Part shown: piece by piece, positions 21,601-31,644 of the stretch
How the letters are laid out: every line of letters begins with the position of its first letter
How positions within the stretch are numbered: the stretch's first letter is position 1
Source: Septoria linicola
Lineage: Eukaryota > Ascomycota > Dothideomycetes > Mycosphaerellales > Mycosphaerellaceae
Assembly (NCBI GenBank): GCA_024114885.1
Contig: CP099419.1
Location: forward strand, 2,232,001 to 2,296,000
Reading direction: 5' to 3'
DNA: 64,000 nucleotides
The notes under the pieces: model-generated
The model's database searches: none
Told to the model about the DNA's origin: nothing
Seen by the model: the letters and a program-made list of their open reading frames with translations, nothing else
Position numbers and translations under genes: made by a program

Positions 21601-21846
21601 GAGAGACCACCTGCCTTGAAAGAAGAAGGAGACGACATCAACGTTGGGGGCATTGCAGAACTCCCTGCAGACGACAATCACGACACAGGCTTAGGGATTA
21701 ACGGCCTTAACGGCGACCAGCAGTCCACGATGACTGGAGCCCACGAAGATGGAAGCATGCTCGATGCCAGTTCAATCGCACCCAGCACGGCTGCGGAAAG
21801 TGAATTAGATCTTGCGGAACGGCAGGCCATCGCGCTCAACGCGTAA
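18613..21846 (+). CDS. BOI2: Boi1/Boi2-type SH3-SAM-PH polarity protein, frame broken in SAM
   Basis: Polarised-growth scaffold linking Cdc42/Bem1-type signalling and exocytosis at the tip. Exons read as 18613-18743, 18801-18824 (24 nt), 18886-18935, 19015-19671 and 19743-21846. The SH3 domain (residues 15-70) is built across three introns: VVHDFQA, DELSLAKGD, GWFLGK, GLFPEVYT. The SAM domain follows (around MSWGPERVAEYL), then a long Ser-rich region, a proline patch (LLPPPPAKRP) and a PH domain near 21060-21530 (SGWMKKKSGS, WKTRLFILRG, WMAALMKAT). At 19563-19568 the frame changes: up to DVF the SAM is in one frame, and QEISGEVLLAMDQNS continues in another. One base is missing relative to an intact frame and no GT-AG intron repairs it. 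Symbol by architecture only. Confidence 0.85.
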
Positions 21847-23738
21847 CCAGAAATGATAAGCGAAACATGTGAGATGTGGATGGCATGTGTGGAGGTCCAT
21901 TGTTTTTACTATGTTCAGCGTAGCGACGGCGTTTATGCAAGCGCTATGACCACACCTTGCAATACATAGGCTGATTTGAGCGAGGGCATGATGGGAGGGC
22001 TGATACCCATGTCGCTATTCAGAGAGGTTGTATACATTAATGCAAAGCAGTCTTTCGCAAGGCCCTGCTACGCGGCCACCTTGGGCCACGACTATCTCTT
22101 TCCCAGCCTGTTCACGCGGTCCTGCCCCTCCGCTCTGGTACACAACTGATTTGGCCGCTGTGCTTCGTCGACAACATTGTTCTGTGCGGTCGCTGAAAGA
22201 ATCAGAGTAATATCCCAGGACCGGCCTGCCACATTCTCTATTGTTGTCTGATCGAAGTGGTCTCCGCCCAAAGATCTAATCGAGGACACACATTACCGGC
22301 AGAGCACGGCCGTCCTGGGCAACAAATCCAGCAATGGCAAATTCCGCGATCATCTAGACGTCGACGTCAAGCTAGAGCTGGTCGAGGCAGAAGAACTTGC
22401 TGCAGCAGATGAGGAAGAGGAGGCCTGTCCAGATGTCGCGAGCGTTGTGTCAGAGGCTGGAGCTGTTGCTCCGGATAGATGTGTGGGCAGGCGGTGAATG
22501 TATGGCATCTCTAGAATCTTGACTTGCCTTCATTGGAGATATCGAGCAAGTGTTGTGCTATAATCAGCATTACTTATATCGTCTCGTCTACATTGTGCCA
22601 CTGATGCATAGCTTAGACCATAACGCTTTCACTCGTCGAACTGCGAAGCTGTCGCGTCCAACGTACGACGCCCGCGTTGCTCTGTACCGTCAATCTGCAT
22701 CTTCTGGTCTAGATGTAGAAAGTGGAGTCGCATTGCACACAACAATGATATATGTCTGGAGGATCAAGGAGATTAGCTAGGCCTAGGGCCCCACTTACAG
22801 GGCTCGATAAATGGTTGCCTGATGCCTGAGGATGAGCAGACCGCCATTTCCATCGATCTTGTGCCGTCCTTGATGTCTGCCTGGAGAGCAAGTCGTAATT
22901 CTGTGACGAGGCCTGAGTGGTATGCTACCAAAGGACGTTGGTAGCGAGTTGGATGGAGTGAAGTAAATGGACCCACTTTGGCTTGGCGGGAAGTGAGAGC
23001 AGGTGAAGCATTGACATTTGCTATCTTTTACACATTCTTGACTCACGCTCTCTTGCAAATAAGTCATCGGCAGCTACGAACGTCTATCTTATTGGTGATG
23101 ACACGATCGATGAGCTATTGGTCATTCGAAGACTGAGGCGCAGCCACACGCATCGCGCGTGGAAACAACCTCAGACATCCGTAGCCGCTCGCCTCTGTTG
23201 GTCCGCCTTGTATAGAGAGACACGCCAGTCTCACAGTACCATTCTGGGAAAGAGCTCTACCCAGCACGCCTATAGGAGTGGCAAGGGCTCAGAGTCGACT
23301 TATCGAGGTCGTCTGTGCGGTCCTCTCGAGTAGGCGCCGTGTACAGTCCTTTAGCCGCCGGCTTCTATTGGCTCAGATCCTCTTGTTACAGGCCACCACG
23401 AAACCACCATGATATAGGTCTTGGATCGAGACGAGAATAAGTTCGGCAATGTCTGAGCTTTATTCTTTGTGGATTGATGGCCGGGTATAAGTGCTTCTGG
23501 TCTTTGAATTGCAAATTCAAACCATCAACATTCTACAGTATTCACGACTCTCTTTTGTGTTTCCTATTGATATTTCTTTGCTTTTCGAACAGGCTCTACA
23601 AACGACAATAGACTGCAAGATCTCCCGCTGGCAGGAAGATCCACGACGACAACGACAACCACGAACACTATACAAAAGCGCCGATCACGAAAAGCACTTT
23701 CCATCTTCATCCAGCCCGTTCAAACACAAAACCTCAAC
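21847..23738. other. Intergenic region
   Basis: 1.9 kb between the BOI-like gene and the MARVEL-like gene. It contains the coding-like relic listed at 22150-22497 and a probable promoter for the downstream gene: TATAA at 23486-23490 followed by a CA/AC-rich leader up to the ATG at 23739. A CTAGGCCTAG palindrome sits at 22777-22786. Nothing else was supported. Confidence 0.4.
22150..22497 (+). pseudogene. Coding-like segment without a start (relic or terminal exon)
   Basis: One frame is open from 22150 to a TGA at 22249-22251 and again from 22252 to a TGA at 22495. The second part has protein-like composition: WSPPKDLIEDTHYRQS followed by an acidic block (LELVEAEELAAADEEEE). A possible 51-nt intron (22207-22257, GTAATA...CGAAG) would remove the internal stop in frame. 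No ATG-led first exon could be found and no family was recognised. It could be the last exon of a gene I cannot resolve, or a decayed copy. Confidence 0.25.
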
Positions 23739-24400
23739 ATGCCTGTCCCAAAATATGGAGCTGCACCACTCGCAAAGACCTTCGTTCTAGTACGAGGTCT
23801 GTCCTTGATCTCCATGATAGCCATCGTGGGCATGACAGCCAACTTCGTTGCTCAAATCGTTGGCTCCCATGTTGAAGCACCGAAGGAGATTGTCGGGACT
23901 CTGGTCATTGTAAGTAATCTCCTCCACCCGCAGCACGTAACGCTTCAAGCAAGCCTGCTAACATATTGGCCCAGACATGCATGGCAGCACTCTACTGCCT
24001 CATTAGCATCCCCTTCTTCTATGCACAAGCCAACCTCGGCCTCTTGATCATGACCGCGACCGATTTCCTGCTCTTGCTAGCATTCATTGTCGTGTCAGTG
24101 GTGCTCGGCAAACCTCTGTCATTCCTCAACTGCATGATCGTCGCTGATAGAGACGCGGCTGGAAACGCGCAGTCCGCAGCGGCTTTCACGCAAGCCCTTG
24201 CGACCAACATTGGCAAATCTGGAAGCACGCTTGGTCTCGGGAATTGGGCCGGAAGTACCAACGCGAATTGCTATGAGACGAAGGCTATCTGGGGGCTGTG
24301 TATCAGTTTGGCTATTCTGTTTACGTGCTCGAGTTGCATTTTGCCGACGTTGTGGTATAAGGCTCGGAAGGCGGCAGGCGGAGGGAAGTCAGTGGTATAA
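23739..24400 (+). CDS. Four-helix MARVEL-like membrane protein
   Basis: Exons 23739-23909 and 23975-24400, with a 65-nt intron, give 198 residues. Four hydrophobic segments are visible: around ISMIAIVGMTANFVAQIV, GTLVITCMAALYCLIS, DFLLLLAFIVVSVVL and IWGLCISLAILFTC. This spacing, with the long polar loop between helices three and four containing two Cys, matches fungal MARVEL-domain proteins of the plasma membrane. These may organise eisosome or other membrane domains; no function is assigned here. The short cytosolic tail is Lys/Gly-rich. A TATA element and a roughly 250-nt leader precede the start. Confidence 0.7.
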
Positions 24401-25434
24401 TGGAGAATCTTGCAGAAATGCTTGGGACAAAAGTTTGGTCGGTCGAGCTTTGCTCTCCTGGGCGTGGGCATGCAGAGTGCGTTCATGGTGGCAGGTCTGG
24501 CTGTGCCGACCAGTAATATTAGACTGCTTCCAAGTAAGCAATGAAAAAGGTCCAACATAGCTCTCATGTTATCAATGTTGCATTCGGAGACTACTGAGCA
24601 TATGAGTGTGACCATGTTCGGAGCTCTTAATCGGCTTCATGGTCGAGTGGCAAGGACTTCCAGGTCACATGAGGACAGATCGCAGGCTCCTTCAAGGCAG
24701 AGCCAGCTGCCCGGCGATAGCACGCTAAACCTCGAAGCTGACGGTGTCTGGAAATTCTACGTTCGAATCGTATTGAAGCCGTTGTTCAGTGCCCCTGGGT
24801 CACATTGTTCGTACGTGTGAAGTCCCAATCTGTACGTCGAGAATGAGGGCTTGCAATAGATTATAAGGGAACTCGATTAGATGTCTTGCCCGTATCTGTA
24901 CCACAGCCAATGAGCTCAACGACTGCAGCTTTTTCAAGGCGCCTTGATCGTTCTAGGCTGCCGAAGTCTGGCAAGAAGAAGCGGTTTCCGAAGATACCAG
25001 CGACTTCTGGCAAAACCCCATGCCTTTCCTCCTGCTTTCATGGCCAACTCACCTGGATGAGGAGGGAAAGAGAAGGCCTTTATCAGCCGTGTAGGGTTAG
25101 TCAATGGTCTGGAAAACGAGAATGGAACAAGAGCTGAAAAAGCGTAAATGGTGGGAATCTGTTTTGGTTTGGCATTCTGCGCGCAGCGCACGCCGCAAGA
25201 TCTTTTGCCGGGTGTCGCTAGGCCTTAGTTATGAGCAAAGCCACTCTATGCCACTGTATGATCATCGCATGGTCGATTCCGAGTACACCATACGCCAAGC
25301 ATGAGCCGTCAGCAGTAATGTCTGTTTTCATTCATTAGCACCAAGCCCTTCTATCCGCACGATTCTCGAATCCATGCACACCTTTCGCCTTGTAACTTCA
25401 TCTCTTCATGACCGTATCCAGCCACTTTCCGCAT
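24401..25434. other. Convergent intergenic region
   Basis: 1.0 kb between the ends of the MARVEL-like gene and RPS21. Only short frames without family features occur (for example 24271-24615 on the minus strand, mostly antisense to the gene end). No RNA gene or repeat was recognised. Confidence 0.4.
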
Positions 25435-25761
25435 TTATCGGGAAGCGCTCCAGACGTTCTTCAAGAAACCGTCACGCTGCGCAAGTCGGTTGAAAGCATC
25501 GTCGCTCTCGCCCATGGCACGGACGAAACCGCACAGAGCGTAGACCTGGTTCTCGCCAGTGGCACGGCCGCTCTCGTCGACCTTTGCGACGGAGATTTGG
25601 ACGGAGGCGTGGTCCTTGGCCTTGATGATGCGGTTGGTGGCAGAGCACTTGCGTGGGACGTAACTGAGAGAAGGAAAATATGTTAGTTCGTGTTCTGTGC
25701 GCTATCGGTGGATCTCGGTGGTCGCGTACAGGTCGACGAGCTCTCCGCGTTCGTTCTCCAT
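25435..25761 (-). CDS. RPS21: 40S ribosomal protein S21 (eS21)
   Basis: Small-subunit ribosomal protein of the 40S solvent side, needed for late 20S-to-18S rRNA processing. Exons 25761-25730 and 25663-25435, split by a 66-nt intron, give 86 residues, the normal length. The chain starts MENERGELVDLYVPRKCSAT, with the junction between the two halves of Leu11, and continues with NRIIKAKDHASVQI and the C-terminal FLKNVWSASR, all diagnostic. The first exon is only 32 nt, so an open-frame search alone would miss the start. Confidence 0.96.
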
Positions 25762-26378
25762 TTTGGCGGTGGGTTGCGAGGGTGGTAGAAGCGGTGGTGA
25801 GGGAGTTTCGGCGTGTGGGATGTTCTGGTGATGTGGTCTGCGATTCGTTTTCGCTAGAGCCAGGTCGGACTTACGAAAAGCAGTGGCCGATGTGCCTGAT
25901 TCTTGGCATCACTTCAGGCTGACCCACTTTCACTCTACAAAGACAACCACGAGACTGCCACGAGTAATTCCTATGCTGCTATACAGCACATTGCAACGCT
26001 TCTAGCTCGCAAGCACTTCGAGCATCATCACATGGAGTGCTGTATCCTCTAGGTACGGCATCCGACATCGACACAAAGCCAGGAATGGTCAGCTGCACAG
26101 TATCTATGTGGAGATTGAGATCGCTAGAGTTTCATGCTTCATCTCATTGAACATTACTTTCTGCTAATCATGCTGATGCAACGAACCACATCCTTCAAAT
26201 CATGGACAAGAAATAGAGCGTCCAACTTGTCATCAGCCAAGTGTGAGGTACTGTACAACCCATGCGGCCAACGACTGATACTTTCCGCGTCGTCCAAGGA
26301 GTGGTGCGCCGTCAAGGCATAATGTCTGCTCGCTAAATTCAAGATAACAGCAGTCTGTTGCATAGATCAGACAATGCA
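25762..26378. other. Intergenic region upstream of RPS21
   Basis: It holds the RPS21 promoter and the 3' flank of the GH16 gene, both on the minus strand. No element was assigned. Confidence 0.35.
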
Positions 26379-27797
26379 TTATAGCATGAGTGCAGCAACA
26401 AAGAAGCCAAGCAGAGCGACTGCGCTGCTAGTGGCAATCATCCTTGGTGCTTCACCAGTGCTAGCACCGCTACTGCCACCTCCTTGCGAGAATCCATTTG
26501 AGCCGCCGGTGGAGCCAGAGCTGCCGCTGCCGCTACCACTGCCAGAACCAGAAGATCCAGAGTTACCGCTGTTATCGCTTTCGGTGTCGACAGGAGCTTG
26601 CCCACTAGATGCAACGTTGCCACCACCAGACACACCAGGCACAGACTCAGGAGTGTTGGTCATTTGCGCTGCAGAAGACGTCGAGCTGGCACCTGCCACG
26701 ACTTTGCCGAAGTCTGGGTTCTCACCACTTGCCATGAGCGAGCCAAGAACAGTGTTGTTCGTGCCGATAGCAACGGTGTTGTTGTCGAAGCTGCCGCCGG
26801 TGTAGTAGTAGGCGCTGCCGCCTGCATTGCCAGAGAATCCACTTGGTGGGTCGTAGCACTCTACGGTAATGTCGCTGACCATGGAGTAGTAGTAACCATT
26901 CTGCATGTATGGACCATCCCAGTCGACAAGACCGCCCGCCCACTCAATGGTACCTTCGCCGTTGGAGCTGAGACCGGCAGGCCAGAGCGAAAGCTGAATG
27001 CGAGATGGCGTCTGTGGGAAGTTGTAGCTGCCAGTCGTGGAGTTCCAGGTATCCTCTCGGTTGAGAGTGCGCATCTCCTTGCCATCGATGCTCCAGATAA
27101 CGTGATCAGGAGTCCAGTCAATCGTGTAAGTGTGCACGTTGGCCTGGGTGTCTGTGGTCTTCAGGGGGTTCATGTTCTCGTCTGTAAATCATCAGCACGC
27201 ATTCGACATGTGGTTGACATCGAATAACTCACAGTTGGTGATACCCTGGTAGTAGTAGTTACTTTGTGCACTCTCAACGTTGTCACCAACGAACTCAAAA
27301 TCGATTTCGTCCTTGACATCGCTCATGAGAATGAACGCAGTAACAACACCCTGGCCTCGCGAAGAAGTCATCGTCGCGCTAATCTTGCCGTACCAGACGT
27401 AGTGTGTGCTCGAAAGCAGGGTTCCGACTGTGCTTGGTGCCATGGTGAGCAACAAGGAGTCGCCGTTGTATGCTACCGCTGTTCCTGAGCTGACCCAGTT
27501 CGCCTTGCTCGCGTCTCCCAGGTACTTTGTGTTTGGCATCACATCGTCCAGGGAATCCAGCTTGTAGTCTGAGCTCTTACACGTCGGCGCAGCCATGCAC
27601 GACTTCAGGGAAAACGACGACTTCGGATCGCAGCCTCCCAGACAGTAAGCACCAACACCACATTGGCCATACTGAGAACAGCAAGGCGCATCTGCTGGAC
27701 AAGGGCTGCCTGGGGAACACTTCGGGGCGCTAGACTGGGCGCTGACAAGCGCAAGGCCTGCTAGCAACGCAGCAGCGGAGGTAAAAGTCGACTTCAT
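26379..27797 (-). CDS. CRH1: GPI-anchored Crh-type transglycosylase (CBM18 + GH16)
   Basis: Cell-wall enzyme that links chitin to beta-glucan. Exons 27797-27233 and 27181-26379, joined by a 51-nt intron, give 455 residues. Order: signal peptide (1-20), a Cys-rich chitin-binding CBM18-like module (about 25-60, motifs SPCPADAPCCSQYGQCG), then a GH16 catalytic domain with the motif DEIDFEFVG, where the two Glu flanking Asp are the nucleophile and the acid/base. WSIDGKEMRTL and the WP/W-rich strands are typical of the Crh branch. A Ser/Gly-rich stalk (SGSGSGSGS) and a C-terminal hydrophobic tail preceded by small residues indicate a GPI anchor. Extracellular location follows. The symbol reflects the family, not a proven one-to-one ortholog. 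Confidence 0.92.
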
Positions 27798-28745
27798 GGT
27801 CGCGTGTTTGGTCGAATTGCGCGCAATCGCACGTGTGTTAAGTATGTAAAAGTGTTGTCCCGTTTGGTCGAAGAGCAGGTGTCAAAGATGCGAGCGCCCG
27901 AGGCGATGTTGTGCTACGAGCCTGTCGTGTGTATGCAGCTGCGACGGGGTTTCAAGCGGAATGTCGGTCGTCGATCGTGCGTGCTTGCCACCGACCCAAA
28001 GCGAATGTCGGGTAATAATAGGTAGCAATGACGATTCGCACAATAAAGCGAATGGTTATATGTTTCTCCCCGTTCCAACGAATGTCTCCAAAAATGTACG
28101 GAAGATGCTGTCGATGATATCGCAAGGTCAAGAAGAGGAGTTAGAGGTGGAGAGAGAGCAAGGAGTTTTTGGGGTTCAGGCCCGCTGAGTGGCCAATACC
28201 GACCACGCGTACCCTGCAGCCAAGGCACTCTGCATGAGTAGCGCAAAACGTTTCAAGCCAAAGAAGGATAGTCTCCTTCCTCTTGGATCCTACGGCTGCG
28301 GGAGAGACGATGGTGAATGGCTGTCACTGGCTGGAGCACGATCTCTTCTGCGCTAGTGGCGTTCCTCACGAACGAGAAAGGTATTTCTGGAGCTTTGTTG
28401 AGAACTCGCTTCATCGGACATCCGTCTGGGCGTGGCAATGTGACTTCAAGTCTCTGGTGGAGTGTCACTGTAGAGCCGATGTGGTAAGTACAACAGCCTC
28501 GCCACTTACTCTGATCACAGTCCGTATACCACTCTGCTGGAGAGACGGCACACTGCGCAGTGCGGCTGAGGCAGGATCAACAATTTTGCATGCAATCCCG
28601 TCTCGAGCCCCCAAAGCAAGACGATCAGTCAGCATTTATCAAGCAGTCCCGCTGAATCAGGCGTGCCGCATGATACTGATACACACATGAGTTGACCAGA
28701 CATACAGAATAGAAGAGCATTGTATCACTCTCTAACATCGAAAAC
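27798..28745. promoter_or_regulatory. Divergent promoter region, CRH / alpha/beta-hydrolase
   Basis: A 948-bp gap between divergent genes. Short frames (for example 28283-28690) have no family features. No element was assigned. Confidence 0.35.
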
Positions 28746-29542
28746 ATGTCCAAGCCGCACTTCGTGCTAGTTCATGGCGCATTCCACCGCGCGTGGCATC
28801 TGCAGTTATTGGTAGAGAGGCTGGAGAAAGCTGGCTATACCGTTTCCACGTTGGACTTGCCATCAGTGAACCAAGACATTGCAAAAGTACCACGTGAGGG
28901 TGGCTTACGAGCAGACATTGATGCAATCAAGGCAGTAATTGAGGATGTAGCCCTACAATCTGCACAGATCATACCTGTGTTTCACAGTTACGGTGGTGTC
29001 CCTGGCGGCGAGGCTGCGGCAGAATTGAGCGAGGCGGCCAAGAAGAAGGTGCAGCGATTGGTGTACATGTGTGCGTTCGTGATACAGCAAGGCACAGCTG
29101 TGACAACCGCCTCCAAAGGTCAGGTCGCACCCTGGGCCGCATTGGAGGTAAGTGGTTACCAGAACTGGTGACAGCATGCAGAACTAACAAGACGCAGGGC
29201 CATGCAGTGGTTGTGCCAGATCCGATTCCGGTATTCTATCAGAATACCGAATCAGGATTGGCGAAAGACGCTGCTGACCACGTCTGCCCTCAAGTGTACT
29301 CTGCTTTGACCGAGCTGACCCAGCATGCACCGTGGACTACATTTCCGTGTACATACATACACACCACCGAGGACAATGCTGTGCCTTTCTGGGTGCAAGA
29401 AGCATTTCTGGCGACACTGAGCCCAGAGGAGCGAGTTAAATGGCAGATCGCTAAGATTGAGGGCGACCATAGTCCTTTCCTGACTAAACCTGATGAGTGT
29501 GCACAGCTATTGCAGGATATAGCACTCAGGCCGACGGCCTGA
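28746..29542 (+). CDS. Small alpha/beta-hydrolase (esterase-like)
   Basis: Exons 28746-29147 and 29198-29542, with a 50-nt intron, give 248 residues. It starts KPHFVLVHGAFHRAWHL (oxyanion HGAF region), has the nucleophile motif FHSYGG in place of the more common GHSYGG, an Asp in HTTEDNAVP and the catalytic His in EGDHSPF. The fold and motif order match the alpha/beta-hydrolase family that includes plant methyl-ester hydrolases and many fungal unknowns of the same size. The substrate is not predictable. It lacks a signal peptide. An imperfect inverted repeat sits inside the coding sequence of exon 2 (29224-29253). Confidence 0.85.
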
Positions 29543-29928
29543 GCACAATTATTGATACCTGCAGCTGGAAGGTGCACATATATGTGTCTCGCTCAAAAGC
29601 CCAAGGAGGTAGCAGTGTCGATATCCAATTAGGGGAACGTCGAATGTCGTCGGCAAGAATGACCCAAGGCTGTGTGTTCATGACATCAATTCCATCAGCC
29701 TCGTCATTGGCTGCAAGCGTGTCGGATCTGCATCTGTGCATAGTCTGTAAACAGGAGTAAACGTGTAGCAACACGATCTAGATCAACAATGGCGTCTGGC
29801 TTCCTTGGCGCACCGTTTGATCAACACAGTTTTCTGTGTTCTGCTATACCTCAAATTCTGAGCTTGCCTTGCCTCTCACCTGATTGAACACCAGTTCGAC
29901 CTTGGCACTTTGACCAATTTCAGGCGAA
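29543..29928. other. Intergenic region
   Basis: Between two genes on the same strand. Only short frames without family features are present. It should hold the terminator of the hydrolase gene and the promoter of the next gene. Confidence 0.35.
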
Positions 29929-31071
29929 ATGGCTAATACCGACCTAACATTCCCGCTCGTCGTGGCAGCGATCGGGCTGGTCGGTACGGTAGTCAGTCTG
30001 CTCTGGGGCTGGCACATGCAAAGAGTCAGTGAGAGGCAGGCGGATAAAATCAGAAATATGGACCGGGAGCACAGTGACGAAATGGCAGCCATTAGTCGAC
30101 AGCACGAAAAGCAGTTGGCAGAGTACAATGCCAACATGAATGAGAAGCTAGAGGACGTCAAGAAACAGGTCGAGCAGAGGAAGGTTGCAGAGAACTTGAC
30201 ACAAAAGTACTCACCACCGCTGCTTGTGGCAGCGTATGACTTGCAACAACGCCTTTTCGAGCTGGTAGAATACCCCATCAGTCGACAGCATGTCTCCGCA
30301 CAAGAAGGTCTAGACGACCTGAAGATTTTTTCTTGTTATCTTCTGGCACAATAACTGGTGTGGGGCCATATCCTCCGAACGAAGTCAGGCTATCTTGCGT
30401 TCAACAAGGATGAGGGACTGAAGGATATCCGGAATATGATGTATATCATTGATCAGGAGTTGGACCAGCGCCGCGATCAAGTTGGTGACGGTGCTAACGT
30501 CGGGGTGTGGCCTGGTCATCGAGTGGTTATTTGCGAACGGATGATCGTGTCCGGTTCGAAGTGCGAAGTGAATGAGCTGCTCGATGGAGGCTTCGGGCTT
30601 GAGGTCAAAGGATTCGATCAGCCCAAGACAGAATTCGCTGATATCTTCATGGAGCCGATGGGTTTCTTCTGCAAAGCGATTGATGATATGCTGGAGGGCC
30701 GACTGCACAGACTAGAGCATCGCGATGCCATGTTTCGCTGTCTGCAGCACTTTCTCGTTGATTTAGTCGTCATGCTGGACACGTCGAAGGCCTACATTGC
30801 AGAGGATCCGGCGAGGAGGCCCAAGTGCAACAGCTCTAGCAGAGGCTGCGACTGTGCGGATTGTGCTGATCGCGATACCAATCTCAACGAGATCCTCAAG
30901 GCGCGTCAACGCAGTCGGTATCATGAAGAAGGCCTCTGGCCCGTGAGTGGAATATTCCCGAGCCGAAGCATGGAGTGGCATCATACCACGAAGTCGTATG
31001 TCGACGGCGCAGGAAAGGAGTTTCCTCTAGGACCGGTGAAAAGGATGACTTACTACGTAAATCTCGATTAG
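29929..31071 (+). CDS. Membrane-anchored coiled-coil protein, interrupted by an in-frame TAA
   Basis: One frame runs from the ATG at 29929 to 31071 but is cut by TAA at 30352-30354. The first half (141 aa) has a membrane segment (FPLVVAAIGLVGTVVSLLW) and a charged coiled coil; the second half (about 237 aa) continues the same frame with WGHILRTKSGYLAF. The sequence around the stop looks like continuous protein (CYLLAQ-stop-LVWGHIL), as in related fungal membrane proteins with AQYFxW at this place, so a Tyr codon changed to TAA is the simplest reading. A weak 54-nt intron (30335-30388, GTTATC...GTCAG) could also skip it in frame. The family is uncharacterised. Real lesion, strain allele, spliced gene or sequencing error cannot be told apart. 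Confidence 0.6.
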
Positions 31072-31644
31072 CAGGCATTATGGAATATGTGTTGTAACGC
31101 TACGGCCACTCCAGCAGTATGCAGGAAGAACGACATGCCAATGTTGATGTAGCATCTCCAAGAACACAGCAGCGTCCAAAAAGGCAGGTCGCTCTTGAAA
31201 GCGGGAGCCAAGGATTGCGGCGTATCAAACCCCATTTACGGTCGCCGAGAGCTTGAACCGAGCGGCGGCAGCATCTCGCTCTCATGATTGTTTTGTCAGC
31301 CAAGCACTTTCTCGCTATCTGTCTGAAACGAATGTCACCTTCTGGATGCGTGGCCACGGCGGGCGACATCTCGTTCTTTGTTCTGATTTCCTAGCCATCG
31401 ACAAGCAGTCTCCGACGACATGCATGGCGCCCGTCCAGCTCGTATTGCATTCACGACAGAACGCGTATAGCACTATCCACCCATAGTGCCCGACCATCCG
31501 AGGAGGGAGAGTGCGCAGCATCCACGAATACAAGCGCATACTTAGACCTTCTGGCTGGCGGCGCCAGCAGAGTCCCGTTCTGCTTCTCCATCGCAAGTGT
31601 TGTCAAAGAGTCGAGCTGTGGACCTCGTTTCATAACCCGTCATC
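31072..31644. promoter_or_regulatory. Intergenic region upstream of the copper ATPase
   Basis: 573 bp between two plus-strand genes. It presumably contains the CCC2-type promoter. No copper-response element could be assigned with confidence. Confidence 0.35.

Noticed and set aside
22028..22210. 60-codon plus-strand frame with an apparent start
   Set aside because: It cannot be spliced in phase to the coding-like segment downstream and has no family features.
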